From Psilocybe azurescens (lineage: Eukaryota > Basidiomycota > Agaricomycetes > Agaricales > Agrocybaceae): 64,000 nt of DNA. Below, in pieces: positions 49,688 to 62,059 of the stretch (positions are counted from its first letter, which is position 1; each line of letters opens with the position of its first letter). The translations under genes and the position numbers were made by a program. The notes under the pieces were generated by a model. The model saw only the letters and a program-made list of their open reading frames with translations, was not told the origin of the DNA and did not search any database. Location: positions 124,001 to 188,000 of the forward strand of contig JAJIRX010000867.1 of NCBI GenBank assembly GCA_023853785.1. The letters run 5' to 3'.

Positions 49688-51149
49688 TGTTGTTCTTGGT
49701 GCGCGTTGCCCGTCTATTTTCAATTTTCTTCTCTAATGAGCCTCGTAGCGGAAGTATCGTGGCCAATGCCTTATTTCTAGATGTACTGGAACGCACCCTG
49801 CAGTTGAAGCGCCATTGCCAACTTGCGTCCTCCCATTTTCACTACGACGACAGGGATGGTTCAATTCTGTATCATTCTCGTCGTGGGGTCTCTTCCATTT
49901 CCAGCACCATCTAATCTAGAGAGAGGGGGCAATCCTTTTGTAGACTAAAGTCTTTGATTGCTCTATATGGAACCTTAGAGCGCTACACAATGTATGCATT
50001 TAGTTCTATCTCGTTACATGTCTCATCTGCTTGTAACTGATTTTATGTGCAAGCCATAAAAGACTAGGACGATCTTTTTATTTCTTGCTGTCGCCTTTCG
50101 AATTCGCCGTGGGTTGCTGAACCATAGACAACTCTTTCCCCATCCGCAAGCGCGGCCACAAACCTGACGCCAGCTCCTTTCTGAATAAAAACTTCGATTT
50201 ATCCAGAAATATTTTTATAGCCTTCCCCTGAATTATTGCAATGGTCTGTATCTTGATCTCCATCCTGGTTGAATGTACTCCATGCGACGGCACGTTGGCA
50301 TCAAGACTTTATTTTCATATCTCTGGCATCCCGTTAGAGCGCGTTTGATAACACTCCTATCCCAACGGTGTATAAGACTAGCAGATCACAGCTATTTGGA
50401 GGTTGTCTAACTTAGCCTAGTCGCCAATTCGGCGCGAGAGTCCGAGGTAAACTGGCAACTACGCTCGGAAGCTACGGACGTCATTAGCGAAGCCTGTACC
50501 TCTAACCGCGGCATACTGCAACCGCGCAAGTTAATTAAGGTATTTATAGCATGACTACATGTATGACAGCGGATCTGACTGTTCTGTAGGTCATGGTTCC
50601 TAGCAAATTTTCGCTCTGAAGACAGTTCGATGGGCCATTGACAATATGGGTACCCCAAGCAGTTGTGTTTCGTCACTTTGGGCCATCAACTGCTGGGTAT
50701 GCCCACTATCCGCTTCAAATATCTTCCAGAGCATATGAGGCTGTTCCGAACTAGCCTCAAAAATTCTACCCAGATATCCCAGGACATCCTCCGGTCACCA
50801 TGGAAGTATTTTCATGAGAGTACTCGATGATAAGTAAGGTCTTTCAACTTCCATTACTAATTCGATTGTTCAGAACTTAGATCGTATTCTCATTCAAACT
50901 AACACACTAAAGATGGATGGCGACCCACTTCGTGGTGCTGTCGAGCGGTGTCTGCGACCGCATGTTGCCTCGAATTCCGACTGTTTTCTCTGGCATTTAA
51001 CATCCGCCAATAGCAGCTCCCTTCTTGCTCGCTGCTGACGGTCTTGAGACGAAAAAACTGGGAGATAAATGATAGAATTTTTATGAATATCGATTTAACG
51101 CTCGGCGTGTCAACTCTTCACCCCGTGTCCATTGTCTGTTAAGTGTTCA
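49688..51149. other. intergenic up to the right arm, no gene
   Basis: About 1.5 kb. A minus-strand frame at 50078-50293 (Lys-rich, ending NSKGDSKK) looks slightly protein-like but has no support. The stretch ends where the right inverted arm begins. Confidence 0.4.
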
Positions 51150-53460
51150 ATCAATCTGTGGCATATAGGATGACGTTGAAAGTGACTGCTTTTTGAAGCC
51201 TACAACGTGGTCGGGTTTTGTGTCACTTCAGCTCTCGCCTTCGCCATACACTACATCCTCCTGTCAGAAGCACTTGGTATCATTTATGGGGACAATAGTT
51301 GGTGCATTATCTTCACAAGAGTCTTAGTAACCTCCTTTTTGAAAGCATTTCTTTCTGTGAGCAAAGCAAACCGACAAATATGTGAGCTGGAAGCGTTGGT
51401 GTACAATATCACCCACCGTATTCACAGACGAATGGCTGACGGAGTACACTGATTCCAGGTTTACTGTTCGTTTTGGTACTTGCTACGCGCACCCCTCGAA
51501 GAGTGCGGTGCCGATATCGCTGTCTGCATAGCTTCCATTTGACCTCTCAATCTACTGAGATATCATCGCATGGACTGCCAAATGATATTATTTCGAACTG
51601 GAACCATCACATCAATCTTGATCCCATTTTGTAAAATGTGAGGGTGAGTTTCTTTCCTTGTAACGAACATATCCTTTTCATTTATCACGCTTGCACAGGT
51701 TCACCCATTCTTTCATCACATGGGGAAGAGATTTCAGTGCGCTAAAAGAAATCGCTGTTGAGCTTATGATTAGCGCCCCTGAGATGATTATCTTCAACGT
51801 CTCTCATACCAGACTAACCTATGTGGCTATTATGTCGAATAACTATGGGATCTGGATGATTGGATCCAAACCAGAGCGTTGGTGCATATCATGAGCTTAC
51901 TTGACTGTTGTTAAATCTTTTCAGTAGTTGTGTTCTAATCGCTTGAGTAAAAATTCTCGCGTACGTCATGGGTCTGGAGTATGCCTTCAAAAAGGCGCCG
52001 GGGTGCAGGCGCTTGCTGGATAGGCCAGTCTTCCTTTCCACGTGTGTCTACATTTCCGCCTACTTTTTCCCGTGCTATCTTATCCTTCAAGAGTTAAAAA
52101 TATGCATGTCCTAGCTACTCATCCGCCGACCTCTACCTGTATTGGACTAGGGTAACGATAGTTCTCTCTTTCTTCCGAGACGTAGCGGATATTTTGGTCG
52201 TATAGGCAAATGTGTCTTCGGGCCGTATTGATATTGAACATGCGAAATAGATAAGGGCATCATATCGAGCCAGTTTTTGTATAAATTGTACATTTTCGTT
52301 CTTATTGTGTTCGAACTCGTTGATCTAATAGAAATAACATTGAACACTTGTACATCACGCTAGATTCGCTCTGTATTACATTCACTCATGTGCACACCCG
52401 GCGAAACAGCAGTGCGGCAAGATAGGAGGCAAGACTCTCAACCACATGTACAAATGCCACGAGAACAACTGATCTACAGGTGCACCGCTATCCTCGTTGA
52501 TTGAGTGATTCCCAAGGTTTGATGTACTAAATTTATCCAAACCATCGGGGATATGAACATCGGCGTTCACAAGACCTGGAAAATGCCGTGGGACTGCTAC
52601 CACGACCACGACCACGACCAGAAGCCCATTCTCGCTTATATGCTTTAGAGAATAACATAGATGACATGCTTTTGAGTTTTATTTGGAAAAGCTGTACAAA
52701 GGCTGTTTTTGACTCGGCCACAAAATGTAACATTGCAAATACTCACAGTTATTAAATGTCAACGGAGTATAACACAAGTAGATGGTTTCAACAAATTTCC
52801 CGACCAGGCGCCTTGGCAGTCGTACCTTAATGATTCAACTCAATAGGCAAGACACCCACGACGTCTGACCGGGTCAAGAAGTGCATAGTATTCCAGTCGG
52901 TTTTACCTCAGATGAAGATCGTAACGTATCGGTAGATCAATTGAGCACTGAGAATCTCATTCATATCTTCAAAAGGGATCAAAGTAAGATCAACAAAGGA
53001 ACGAATTCGTCCGATATGTTCCGATATGGTCACTGAGGTTCGGCTTACTGTTGACCGCATATACCCTTTCCCATTGCTTTCCTACTTAGTCTGTGCTAGT
53101 CACCTCCTGGTCCAGTTCTAAAATACCACAGTGACATATGTCGCACCGACTTATTTATCTCAATGTTGTCGAAGACTTTACCCCAAATCTCACCAGATAA
53201 ATAAAATTTCAGCTGTCGAATGCGAGACGGTGATTGGGCGGTCAATTTCCTTCATTCCCCCACAGGCGTTTGAACTAAGCCGGAAAGCAGGCATGTTGGT
53301 TGCTCTTACCGAGATCTGGTGAGAGATGGAATTGCCTTCTCATCTCTCAAAGGTCTACTCTTCAGATATAAAAGCTGAGCAGGTAGATTACTGTTCTACA
53401 CAATCGTCTCTCGAGCTCCTCTCATCATTCATAGTTCGCCTACAACCATCAAAGCGTACC
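51150..53460. other. non-coding upstream part of the right arm
   Basis: Inverted copy of the 1.5-kb block of the A1/A2 units plus the TS4 promoter region. Open frames here are not conserved with the other two copies beyond short patches (for example VDQLFSWHLY, also in A2), suggesting a decayed element. Confidence 0.5.
53367..53373 (+). promoter_or_regulatory. TATA box of TS4
   Basis: TATAAAA 88 bases before the TS4 ATG, followed by GCTGAGCAGG as in TS2. Confidence 0.6.
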
Positions 53461-54727
53461 ATGTCTTCCACTCAATTTATTATCCCTGATCTATTAGTCA
53501 ACTGGCCTTGGTTTCGAGTCATCGACCCTAACTTGCAACAAGTTACAGACGAAGCTAACGAATGGGTCGAATCACTCGATCTTTTCGATTCATCTCAATT
53601 CAAGAAATTCAAAGGTTGCGATTTCAGTCAGTATTCAACTTCAAAATGATCAGGTCATAAGATTAGTATGGCTCATCGCGTTCAATTTAACATCAGATCG
53701 TTTGGGGGCACTCGTCGGACATTTACAAGGAAAAGGTTTGAAGACTCCACATGCAAAAGGACCATGGCTAATTCGTCTTGGAATATAGAGCACCTTCGCA
53801 TATCTTGCGACTTGATGAATTTTTATTTTGCTTTTGACGAGTACACCGACCTTGCGGATAAAGACGAAGCTATGAAAATAGCCAAAGATGTCATGAACGC
53901 ATTCAAACATACAGGAGCTCCGTTCGACAACAAATTAATAGAAATGGCACGTCAGTAAGTGACTCATCCATAAGCCTCATAAACTTAGATATCTGACACC
54001 CCGGTCAGATTCTTCAAAAGAACGATTGATGTCGTCGGAGAGGACATTCCTGGTTTTGAAAGATTTATTGCAGATTTCGACGCGTACACTCGATCTATCA
54101 TCCAAGAAGCGGACGATAGAGACGAAGGATATATCAGAAGTGTTGAGGATTACTTTATCCTCCGACGCGATACATGCGGGGCAAAGCCAAGTTTCTCATT
54201 CCACGGACTCGGGTTGAGAATTCCAAACGAGGTTTTTGAGCACCCCTGGTTATTTCGATGTTAGAGAGTGCGACTGACCTCATTGCGATCACAAACGTAA
54301 GAATTTGTCTTTTGGCATCGCCTATCACGTCTGATCTGGTGTCGTTATATAGGATATGCATTCCTATGGCCTAGAATATTCTCGTGGTCTTGACGGCCAC
54401 AATGTAATTACGGCCATCATGAAGGAATACGAAGTCGACCTACAAGCAGCGCTTTACTGGCTGTCCGGCTACGCTACCAAAACTATTAGCAAATTCCTTA
54501 CGGATAGACGAAAACTTCCGTCTTGGGGCCCTGAGGTTGATGTTGCAGTTCACGAATTCTTCGAGAGAGTAGGACGTTGCGTTCGTGGCTACGACGCGTG
54601 GAGCTACGAAACTAATCGATATTATGGGAAGAGCGGTCTGAAAATACAGGAGACTAGGAGGATCACACTTCAGCCTCGCGACGGAGCATATATCACAAAG
54701 GAAAGGCTTCAAAGCAGCTTAGCATAA
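53461..54727 (+). CDS. sesquiterpene synthase TS4 (one frame break)
   Basis: Inverted sister of TS2/TS3: MSSTQFIIPDLLVNWPWFRV, DEYTD, NDMHSYGLE across the last intron, SYETNRYY, ending KERLQSSLA at 54727. Exon 1 and the short exon 2 (RLGALVGHLQGK) are clean, as are the introns. In exon 4 the run CCCC at 54243-54246 has one C fewer than TS2 (CCCCC). The frame therefore turns to a stop right after the EVFEHP segment, before the second metal-binding motif. If real, the product would lack the NSE motif and be inactive; if a base-calling error, the gene is full length. Confidence 0.8.
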
Positions 54728-56115
54728 ACAAGACAAACGGCTGCGAAAATGATTAATATACAACTTCGTCGCACTCGTAGAGTAGTGTAGGGCGGTGTTT
54801 CTTTGCGTCGTGGGTCTGCTAGCGCTCCGAATTGATTTTGCACGTTAATAAAGGATCTATTATTATGACATTTATTTCTTGTGCTTCCCATTGGTTCCTA
54901 TGCGCTTAGAAATACTATATGTTTTTAAATATAGATAAGTGATGATAAGCGAAGTGAACAAGGCAGCACTAATCTGTTCCTGGAGACCCCGGAGCCTTGG
55001 CCTACATACGTAGTAGGGGGTACCTTTCTTCCATCCGGGACATAAATGATAAACAAGTTTCAGACATCGCTACAGCGTCGCGAAGTTCTGGGATTATCTT
55101 AGATCTCCCATCCAGTGACCCAGTATATCTGGAATCTTTATCAATCGTTTTACAAATACGTAGCTCTTGAATCCCATCGGTCGGTGGACCCTGATTTCAT
55201 ATATGGAAGTAGGCATTAGAACATTCCGGAAGCGCGACCTCAGACGGAGACAACATGACCATGGTGTCATCTAGACTTTGGAGACGAAGATGAGAGGCAG
55301 TAGGAGGCAGAACTCCACCTTGAAAGGCACAGCTAATGTTATCCGAGCGCCTCATGGTTGGGGTTTGTTACCTTCACTCGGTGGGAGTGATTGACCGTTG
55401 TGGGGATGATTTCCCACCACATTAATCACCAGAAATAACCTGTGCCGATAGCAGATTCCCTTCACTTCTCAGCGTTACAGTTGCTTCGTCATCAGTGGTC
55501 TTATTGGAACGAGACTGATGTACAGAGGAACAGTACCACCTTATGTCCGAATTGATCTCTATCCTCCTTGGTAAGCATGAAATTTTAAATACGGTAGTAA
55601 CCTATAGTGGCTGATTAACACGCGGTTCGTAAGAACAGCATGTCAAGGCTTCTGAGTTTCTCAGCAAGAGGTCCGATAGAATTCGGAGAATAAACAAAAT
55701 GTTTTCGCTGCTATTTCCATGGGTTGCGGTAATATTGTCACTGAACGTGAAACGCTGAAGAGTAATAGCTATCTACATAGCTGTCTGTTTCCAATAATAG
55801 ACGACTGTGATGCCTGAAGGCATGACGGCCGAAATTAAAGGAACGTACTATTAATAAAACTAGGTATGTCTCTCGGGCAATTTATTCTCCGGGTCTTTGC
55901 CAATGCGTCTTCTTTCTAGAGTGAGGAACGGAACGGAACAGCGGTGCAGATGGCATCGTTATCAGTTTCTTGTGGAACTGATGAGGAAGTATAGTAGTCC
56001 TGTACTGGGGTATAAAATCTGACAAAACTCAACGGAATGTCCAGCAGTGCCACCACCTACATACACCCCTCCAACGAGTACTACGAATACAGCCCTCCTT
56101 TTTACCTTCAGCAAA
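54728..56115. other. spacer between TS4 and TS5, non-coding
   Basis: Inverted counterpart of 17141-18547. It contains the TS5 promoter and no gene. Confidence 0.5.
56011..56017 (+). promoter_or_regulatory. TATA box of TS5
   Basis: TATAAAA 99 bases before the TS5 ATG; the corresponding TS1 position is TATAAA. Confidence 0.6.
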
Positions 56116-57387
56116 ATGCCGCGCCAATACGTTATTCCAGATCTCCTTATCACATGGCCCTGGCCACGAGCCATAAACTCTTCTCTCAACGAAGTCGACG
56201 AGGAGGCTAATGCATGGGTTCAATCTCTGCATCTTTTTGATTCCGCACAATTCAAAAAATTCAAAGCATGCAATTTCAGTACGTGGTAGTAATATAGTAC
56301 CATCTTCCCGCTCTCACTAATTATTATTGCGCTTTCAGATCTGCTAGGAGCTCTTGTGGGACCACTAAGGAGTAAAGGTGAGCGAATTTACTACCCTAGA
56401 TTATAATACACAGGGTTTTGATTGACGCACCTCTTTTGTTTTGTAGAGCATCTCCGCATATCTTGCGACTTGATGAACTTCTATTTCGCATTCGACGAGT
56501 ACACCGACTTAGCCAATCGAGAAGAGGCCATAAAAATTGCCAAGGATGTCATGGATTCCTTTAGGGATACTGCGACTCCCTCAGATAGCAAACTCATAGA
56601 AATGTCTCGACAGTGAGTCCTTTAATTTGGGTTTGTGTATCCTGATTCTAAGGCTTGCATCAGATTCTTCAAAAGGACTATGGACGTTGTAGGCGACGAC
56701 AAACCCGGATTCGAGAGGTTCATTGCCGACTTTGATGCATATACGACTTCGATAATCCAGGAAGCAGATGATCGAGCAGCGGGGCATATCAGGAACGTAG
56801 AGGATTACTTTATTCTCAGACGCGACACCTGCGGAGCAAAGCCCAGCTTCTCCTTTTATGCTCTGGGGTTGAACATTCCAGATGATGTCTTTGAGAATCC
56901 TCTCGTTATTTCCATGCTGGAGGGTGCCACGGACCTGATTGCTATCACTAACGTACGTCTTCTGCCTCAACGAGCCGTAGCCTCATTCCTGAACTGTCCA
57001 TCTTAACAGGATATGCATTCGTACGGCTTAGAGCACTCTCGAGGACTTGACGGCCACAATGTGATCACTGCAATCATGAAGGAGTACAACATAAACCTAC
57101 AGGGAGCACTATACTGGCTCTCGGGATACGCTACCAAGACCATCGCGAAGTTCGTTTCGGATCGTAAAAAGCTACCATCTTGGTCCCCATCAGTCGATGC
57201 TGGAGTGACAGAATTCTTCGACCTTGTTGGAAGGTGTGTGCGCGGATATGATGCTTGGAGCTATGAGACAAAGAGGTACTATGGGGACAAGGGGTTGAAG
57301 ATACAAAAGACTCGGAGAATAACTCTTCAGCCTCGAGATGCTGCATACATCACGAAAGAACAGCTGAAAGTTAGCATCGCTGTATAA
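56116..57387 (+). CDS. sesquiterpene synthase TS5, intact
   Basis: Class I terpene cyclase and the only one of five copies open from start to stop when spliced. Exon content: MPRQYVIPDLLITWPWPR to ACNF; LLGALVGPLRSK; EHLRISCDLMNFYF with DEYTD and ending EMSRQ; FFKRTMDVVGDDKPGFERF to DLIAITN; then DMHSYGLE to SYETKRYY and the end KEQLKVSIAV. NDxxSxxxE is assembled across intron 4. About 344 residues, a normal fungal length. The ATG at 56116 is chosen because it matches TS1 and follows a TATA box at normal distance; the frame also extends upstream to 56047. The reaction is farnesyl diphosphate to a cyclic sesquiterpene of unknown skeleton. Most likely the functional enzyme of the locus. Confidence 0.92.
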
Positions 57388-57804
57388 TCACAACACAAGC
57401 GCTACATTAGAACTATATTTAAAGTACACACACATATTATAATGTACACTATCACATTACTAATTGTCATATGTAAATCAAAGCGTGTTCACTTTAAACT
57501 AAGTGTCAACGTACCGATGAGAATGAGAAAGAATGACAAACTTCAGACCAAGAGCCTTTTAAAAAATAGCTGAGAGATGACATAGTATGCTCTACTGACT
57601 CATTTTCTGTTCGCTCTTTCGCGATCATAAAGACACTCATGACTGCGGCCATCGTCTTTCGGAAGATTTCCACTTTCCAATAGGGTCTTTGCCTTGCCGC
57701 CTTTACGTGACTTCGGTCATCTCAGACAATTATTCTGTTCATTTGCCGAGATATAATCTTAGAAAATATCCAAAATAAAGCGACTCGCGGCCCAGTTACT
57801 GAAA

Positions 57805-57900
57805 TCACAGTGACGCGAAGTGCTCGCGCAAGTGGGGACCGGCAACGCCTGCGAAGAAATCGTGATGCTTGGCTTTGTTTGGCTCTCCCTCAAACACTCC
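57805..57900 (+). repeat. left terminal inverted repeat
   Basis: Pairs with 62060-62155; core match 57833-57866. A short minus-strand frame here (HHDFFAGVAGPHLREHF) is only the translated repeat. Confidence 0.75.
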
Positions 57901-58339
57901 TTTTTGTCGGTTCCTCTTCGTTCCAGGCAAATTTAGCCGCTCCCCTCCCACCTGAAGGTATACAAAGTATCTAACCATATGTAAACGGTGACATACATTA
58001 CTTTTATCCAAATATATCAAGTTATTCCGTCTGTTCAACATTGAAATAGCTCTATTCACAAGATCAGCTGAGGCAGTAAACATTCACCATTTTGCGAGTG
58101 ACGTTAAAAATTAAGGAGGTCATCTATAACCTCAAGAATTTAACTGGGAGCTCTAAACATACCTTTAATCTGACCTCCAAACTTATAGGAGATTTTAAAT
58201 AGTTCTTGTCTTTAAATTTGAGTACGAAGTTGTGACATATCCTAAGCTTAAGCACAATACATTAACAGAGCTATCCGTAGCGAAGCGAACAGAACAAAGG
58301 TAAGAAAGGTTCTGTTGGTCAGTAATAATATCTAGAATG

Positions 58340-61300
58340 TTAATCGAAGTCTTGCTCATAGCTTTCTTCGTCTTCCTCGTCACTATCTTGCTGATTTTCG
58401 TCGTCAATCGGCTCGGATTCCCCCAAATTGCCTGAGCTTGCGACAGATTCTTGCATGTTTTCGATCAGTATACGTAGGGCGCCAATTTTTCTGTTTGATA
58501 TAAGATATAAACAGAAGCGAAGTGTAAAAGACTTACTCCTCGTTCCGGGTAATCGCAGCTAAAACTGCAGTAAGTTTGAAGAACTTGTACTTGATATCTT
58601 TTGAGGTACTTCAAGGAGAACTTCATCGTTGAGGAACTTCCTGTGGATACTGAGCTGATCGTTGAGCTGAGGAACAGTCATTTTACTGATCTTGACACGA
58701 TCCACTATGAGACCGACGGCTGTCAGTCGTGAAATCTCTGCTCGCTTCTTGTTCTCGCCATCTTGGACCTTCTTCCTTGTCGCGATGCTCGCGCCTGCTG
58801 TGCTTTCAAAAGGTGTTCTCGAAATTTGGCATTCTCTCCACTTGAACCTTGAACCCGGACCTGCCGCATTACATAGAGTTGGTCGTGATCCGTACACAGT
58901 TTATCAATAAACATTTCTGTGTTGTTCCGTTCGGCTCGAGCCTTGTTAGAGAAACCAGTGGCAGTACCGTTGGGGTGAAATCGTGCATGAACGCCGCCAT
59001 GAACCTAGAGCGCCTTCGTTGGAATCATTAGTAGCTGGAATAAATATCCGGGAGCGCTGCTCAGTCGTCAGCTGGTCGATTGGTCCTCCAGGAACAAACT
59101 CCTGAGTAAATTGCCGCCATCCATCTGCACTTCCAGAGAACATTGCAGAAATCATGAGCTCGAGGTCCGGTAGTTCAGAAGCCAGGATCTGAGTGGACAT
59201 AATTAGCATTTCATCTCTCCATGTCTCACCATCCAAGGTGATTTTTGAGAAATTGTCATTAGCGGTAGCATCGAGGAGCAACCGAGGATTTTCGGCGATG
59301 TAATCGCAGAATGCAGGAAGCCGACGGTGCAGGTCGATAATGTCAGGGTCAAGCAAGTTTACGACCTTTCCACCAGCTCCACGGACAATATTCAGATAAG
59401 GCCACGAGACAGAAACGCCATAGAGTGACATAGCCACCATTTCGGGTAAGGGTTGGTGCATCTTCAAGGCCTTTTAAGCGACATTTTGCTCCAGATGATT
59501 GAAGCCAGCTTGTTTCTTCGGAGTCCCGGGTCACTTCAAGAAGCTCATTATAGAGGTCGAGAAAGGTTACAAGCTCAGCAGAACCGTAAGAATGAGACTG
59601 GTATCGGGTATTTGATGAGTCTGGGAATTTCTTGTTGTTCGTGATGCCATGTTTCTCCTTTTTGTGCTTGGCCATGAACATGCGATGAACGTCCTGATAT
59701 CCTTGCTCCTCTGATTTGTGATTGAAGAGAGCCCCAGCCAAACTAACGAGCTTTACCCCACCACGAGAGCTAGAATCTACAGCACGCTGAACTGCAGCAC
59801 TATCAGCTTCCCTCACCAAGTCGGATAACAGTGTCGTTGGCTTTGTTTGCGAGAAGCACAGGTGGGGTCGTCCTGCGGTTTCCCAGGTACGATTCATTTT
59901 TAAGACGCCATATTTGAATGAATTGAGATCCTTATGGCCGCCGCAGCCAGCAAACAGCAAGCCAACAAGGCACTTTTGTTCATCTTCTCCAAGCGCATCT
60001 AGAACAGCTTTCCTAGCTTTCTCTCCAGCAATTTGGTAGCAGCGGAAATAAGTTCGTTACTGAAAAGTTAAAATGGTGAGCTAGAATTAAGTTTTCAAAT
60101 GCTCAGAGTTAAATAATTACGGGTTTTTGCACGCGCAGCATCTATATCCTCCTGCAGAATCGACAACATAGCCTGCATGATTTCATCAGCATCCATTTCC
60201 GTCCATAGCTTTTTTCTCCAAGGTCTTCACATATCACCTCCTCTTTCCATTCAGCGGTTAATTTAAATTTCTTCTTTCCGTCTGCTGCGTGGTCCATATT
60301 CTGGAATTCTTCCTTGCGCACCCAGTCATTTGTTTCCATTTTCATCCCATCTCGCTCAGATAGGGGACTCTCCGAGTATGCCATTGCAATTTTTGAAGCC
60401 AGATCCTTCGATCCTTCGAACTGGGTTTTGGCTGTGTGATCCAAGGCAGGCTCAACTTGTACAAATCGAATATGGTTTGTCCAGGTAGACGTGTCTGAGT
60501 CATCGATACCTGGCTCATAAGACGGTACAGCAAGAGTTACATGATGAGCTTCGTAGGTGATCTTGCGGTGAGCTGTGCCGTCGGTACTCTCTCCAAAGCC
60601 TAAAGGAAATCCGCACTCAGATGTCCTTAAATGACTGAAGAGCAAGAAAAATACCTGCGGAATGAGTAATTTCGCGACCAAGCTGCATGAAACCAAAGAA
60701 TCCGCCTTCATCCCGGGCACGTAAAACTGTACGCCCACTAATTTTACCTTTAACCTTGATTCCAAATGCTTTTGCACAAGCAAGTATCGCATCGCCAACA
60801 CGTTCGAAGAACAACCAGATTTTAGAAGTTCTCGAGCAAGGCGCCGTGCTTGTGCAGTGTAGACCCCACCTTTTTTGCTGACCAAGAAGCTTTTGATTTA
60901 AAGCAAAGGCAGTTTTTGAGAGACTCTTGAGCGCGGAGTCGTTGCATATCAAAGCGGTGAGCCTTTTTCGGAGTTCGGTGCTGACAGTCTTTTCATGATT
61001 CAGAGAGGCCTTGAACTTCTCAATTAATTCGTTTGCCAAAGAAAGAGCCGTTAGTGCGTCGCCAGACCATTTAGAAGTTTCATTGATGTTTGCTGTTAGT
61101 GTTCGTATGTGTGTTGTGTGCTTATCCTCGGCCATTTGGTGATCCTGTACTAGTTTCTGTATGTCAGAATCGTGCTTCGCCTTTGCAATTTGGCGATCAT
61201 GGATGAGTCTTTGAGTTCGCTTTTTCACGTTCTTCAGATCTCCAGAAACAGTTTCCAGTGACTTAACAATCTCCAGATATTTTTGGTTAAGTATTCGAGC

Positions 61301-61603
61301 AGCACTGTTAGATCTTTCCAAATTGGCCTGCAGATCAAGAATAGTTCTGTCCTTGGCCTCTAGGTCGAGGGCATGGGCCGCGATTTGAGCACCAGATTCC
61401 AGCAGATTTTTTCTCCAGAGCTTTAATAGACTTCTTAGTCGAAGAGTCTCGTCCGTAAACTTCTTAGAATCAATTTGGCGGCGTGTTTTTGGCACAGGAG
61501 AGCACAAGAATGGTCCAGATTCGACTAGATCACAAGTAGCATTCCGGGCCTTCGATAGTCCCAGTGTCTGAGTAATTTGTGCTTTAGATCGAAGCTTAGC
61601 CAT
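58340..61603 (-). CDS. transposon-encoded protein of an agaricomycete-specific high-copy type (broken)
   Basis: Starts at MAKLRSKAQITQTLGL (61603) with a long coiled-coil-prone N-terminal third (LEAKDRTILDLQANLERSN and repeated Lys/Asp/Gln heptads). It is followed by GGVYTAQARRLARELLKSGC, VGDAILACAKAFGI, STDGTAHRKITYEAHH, FAGCGGHKDLNSFKYG, GGVKLVSLAGALFNHK, the TNDSNEGALGSW block and a C-terminal acidic tail (DSDEEDEESYEQDFD, stop at 58340) in a last exon. I know this arrangement as a repeated hypothetical protein in many mushroom genomes; presence of TIRs supports a transposase-like role, though I cannot place a DDE triad. Frame changes near 60850-60890 and elsewhere break the reading frame, so this copy may be dead or carry sequence errors. 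Confidence 0.6.
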
Positions 61604-62059
61604 TGGGAAAGAGAGTTCCAGCTATATGCGAGCAATTTAAGCAACGAGAGAGCCAGAGAACAACGGTCAGGAGCAACGGAAGGGAATGAACTACGTTGGC
61701 ATGTCAAGTCCACGGATCAGTGATCGCGTGCAGCTTGACAGGCTGATGACAGTCCGTTGCCGTTTGTCTTTGTCCGCCCAGTGCTTCCGCTTCTTCTATA
61801 CAAATAGGTACGGAATAAGTATTTAAACAGTTCCTTGGTTTGAATCCCACTTTCCCTTCTGTCTGGTGCACACAAAGGTACTTTTAATCACAGAGTTACA
61901 ACTTTTACCGGTCTAAACTTCGAACTTTGCTATTTTAAAACCAACAAAACTGATTTCAACGTATATTATACATTTTAAGAAATTTAGGGCGATTTTTTTT
62001 GTGGATGTGGAGGCACGCCGTGGACGGAGCAAAAGCGAAGCGATTCGAGGAACCGACGA

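Larger units (their letters stand above)
51150..57815 (-). repeat. right arm of the large inverted repeat (TS4-TS5 unit)
   Basis: Reverse-complement match of 15440-22340. The inner edge is near 51150-51172, where the word CCACGTTGTAGGCTTC (reverse strand) is shared with about 22262 and 27984. The outer edge is near 57815, directly beside the terminal repeat of the transposon at 57805-62155. It carries the empty site of the MITE near 52638. Parts resemble unit A2 more than A1, so the arms have exchanged or diverged unevenly. Confidence 0.85.

Noticed and set aside
50078..50293. Lys-rich 71-codon minus-strand frame
   Set aside because: Somewhat protein-like but isolated, without domain, intron or upstream exon that I could identify.
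57805..58083. 92-codon minus-strand frame at the transposon end
   Set aside because: Its recognisable part is the translated terminal inverted repeat.
61838..61855. GGTTTGAATCCCAC word resembling a tRNA T-loop
   Set aside because: No matching acceptor, D-arm or anticodon stem could be built around it.
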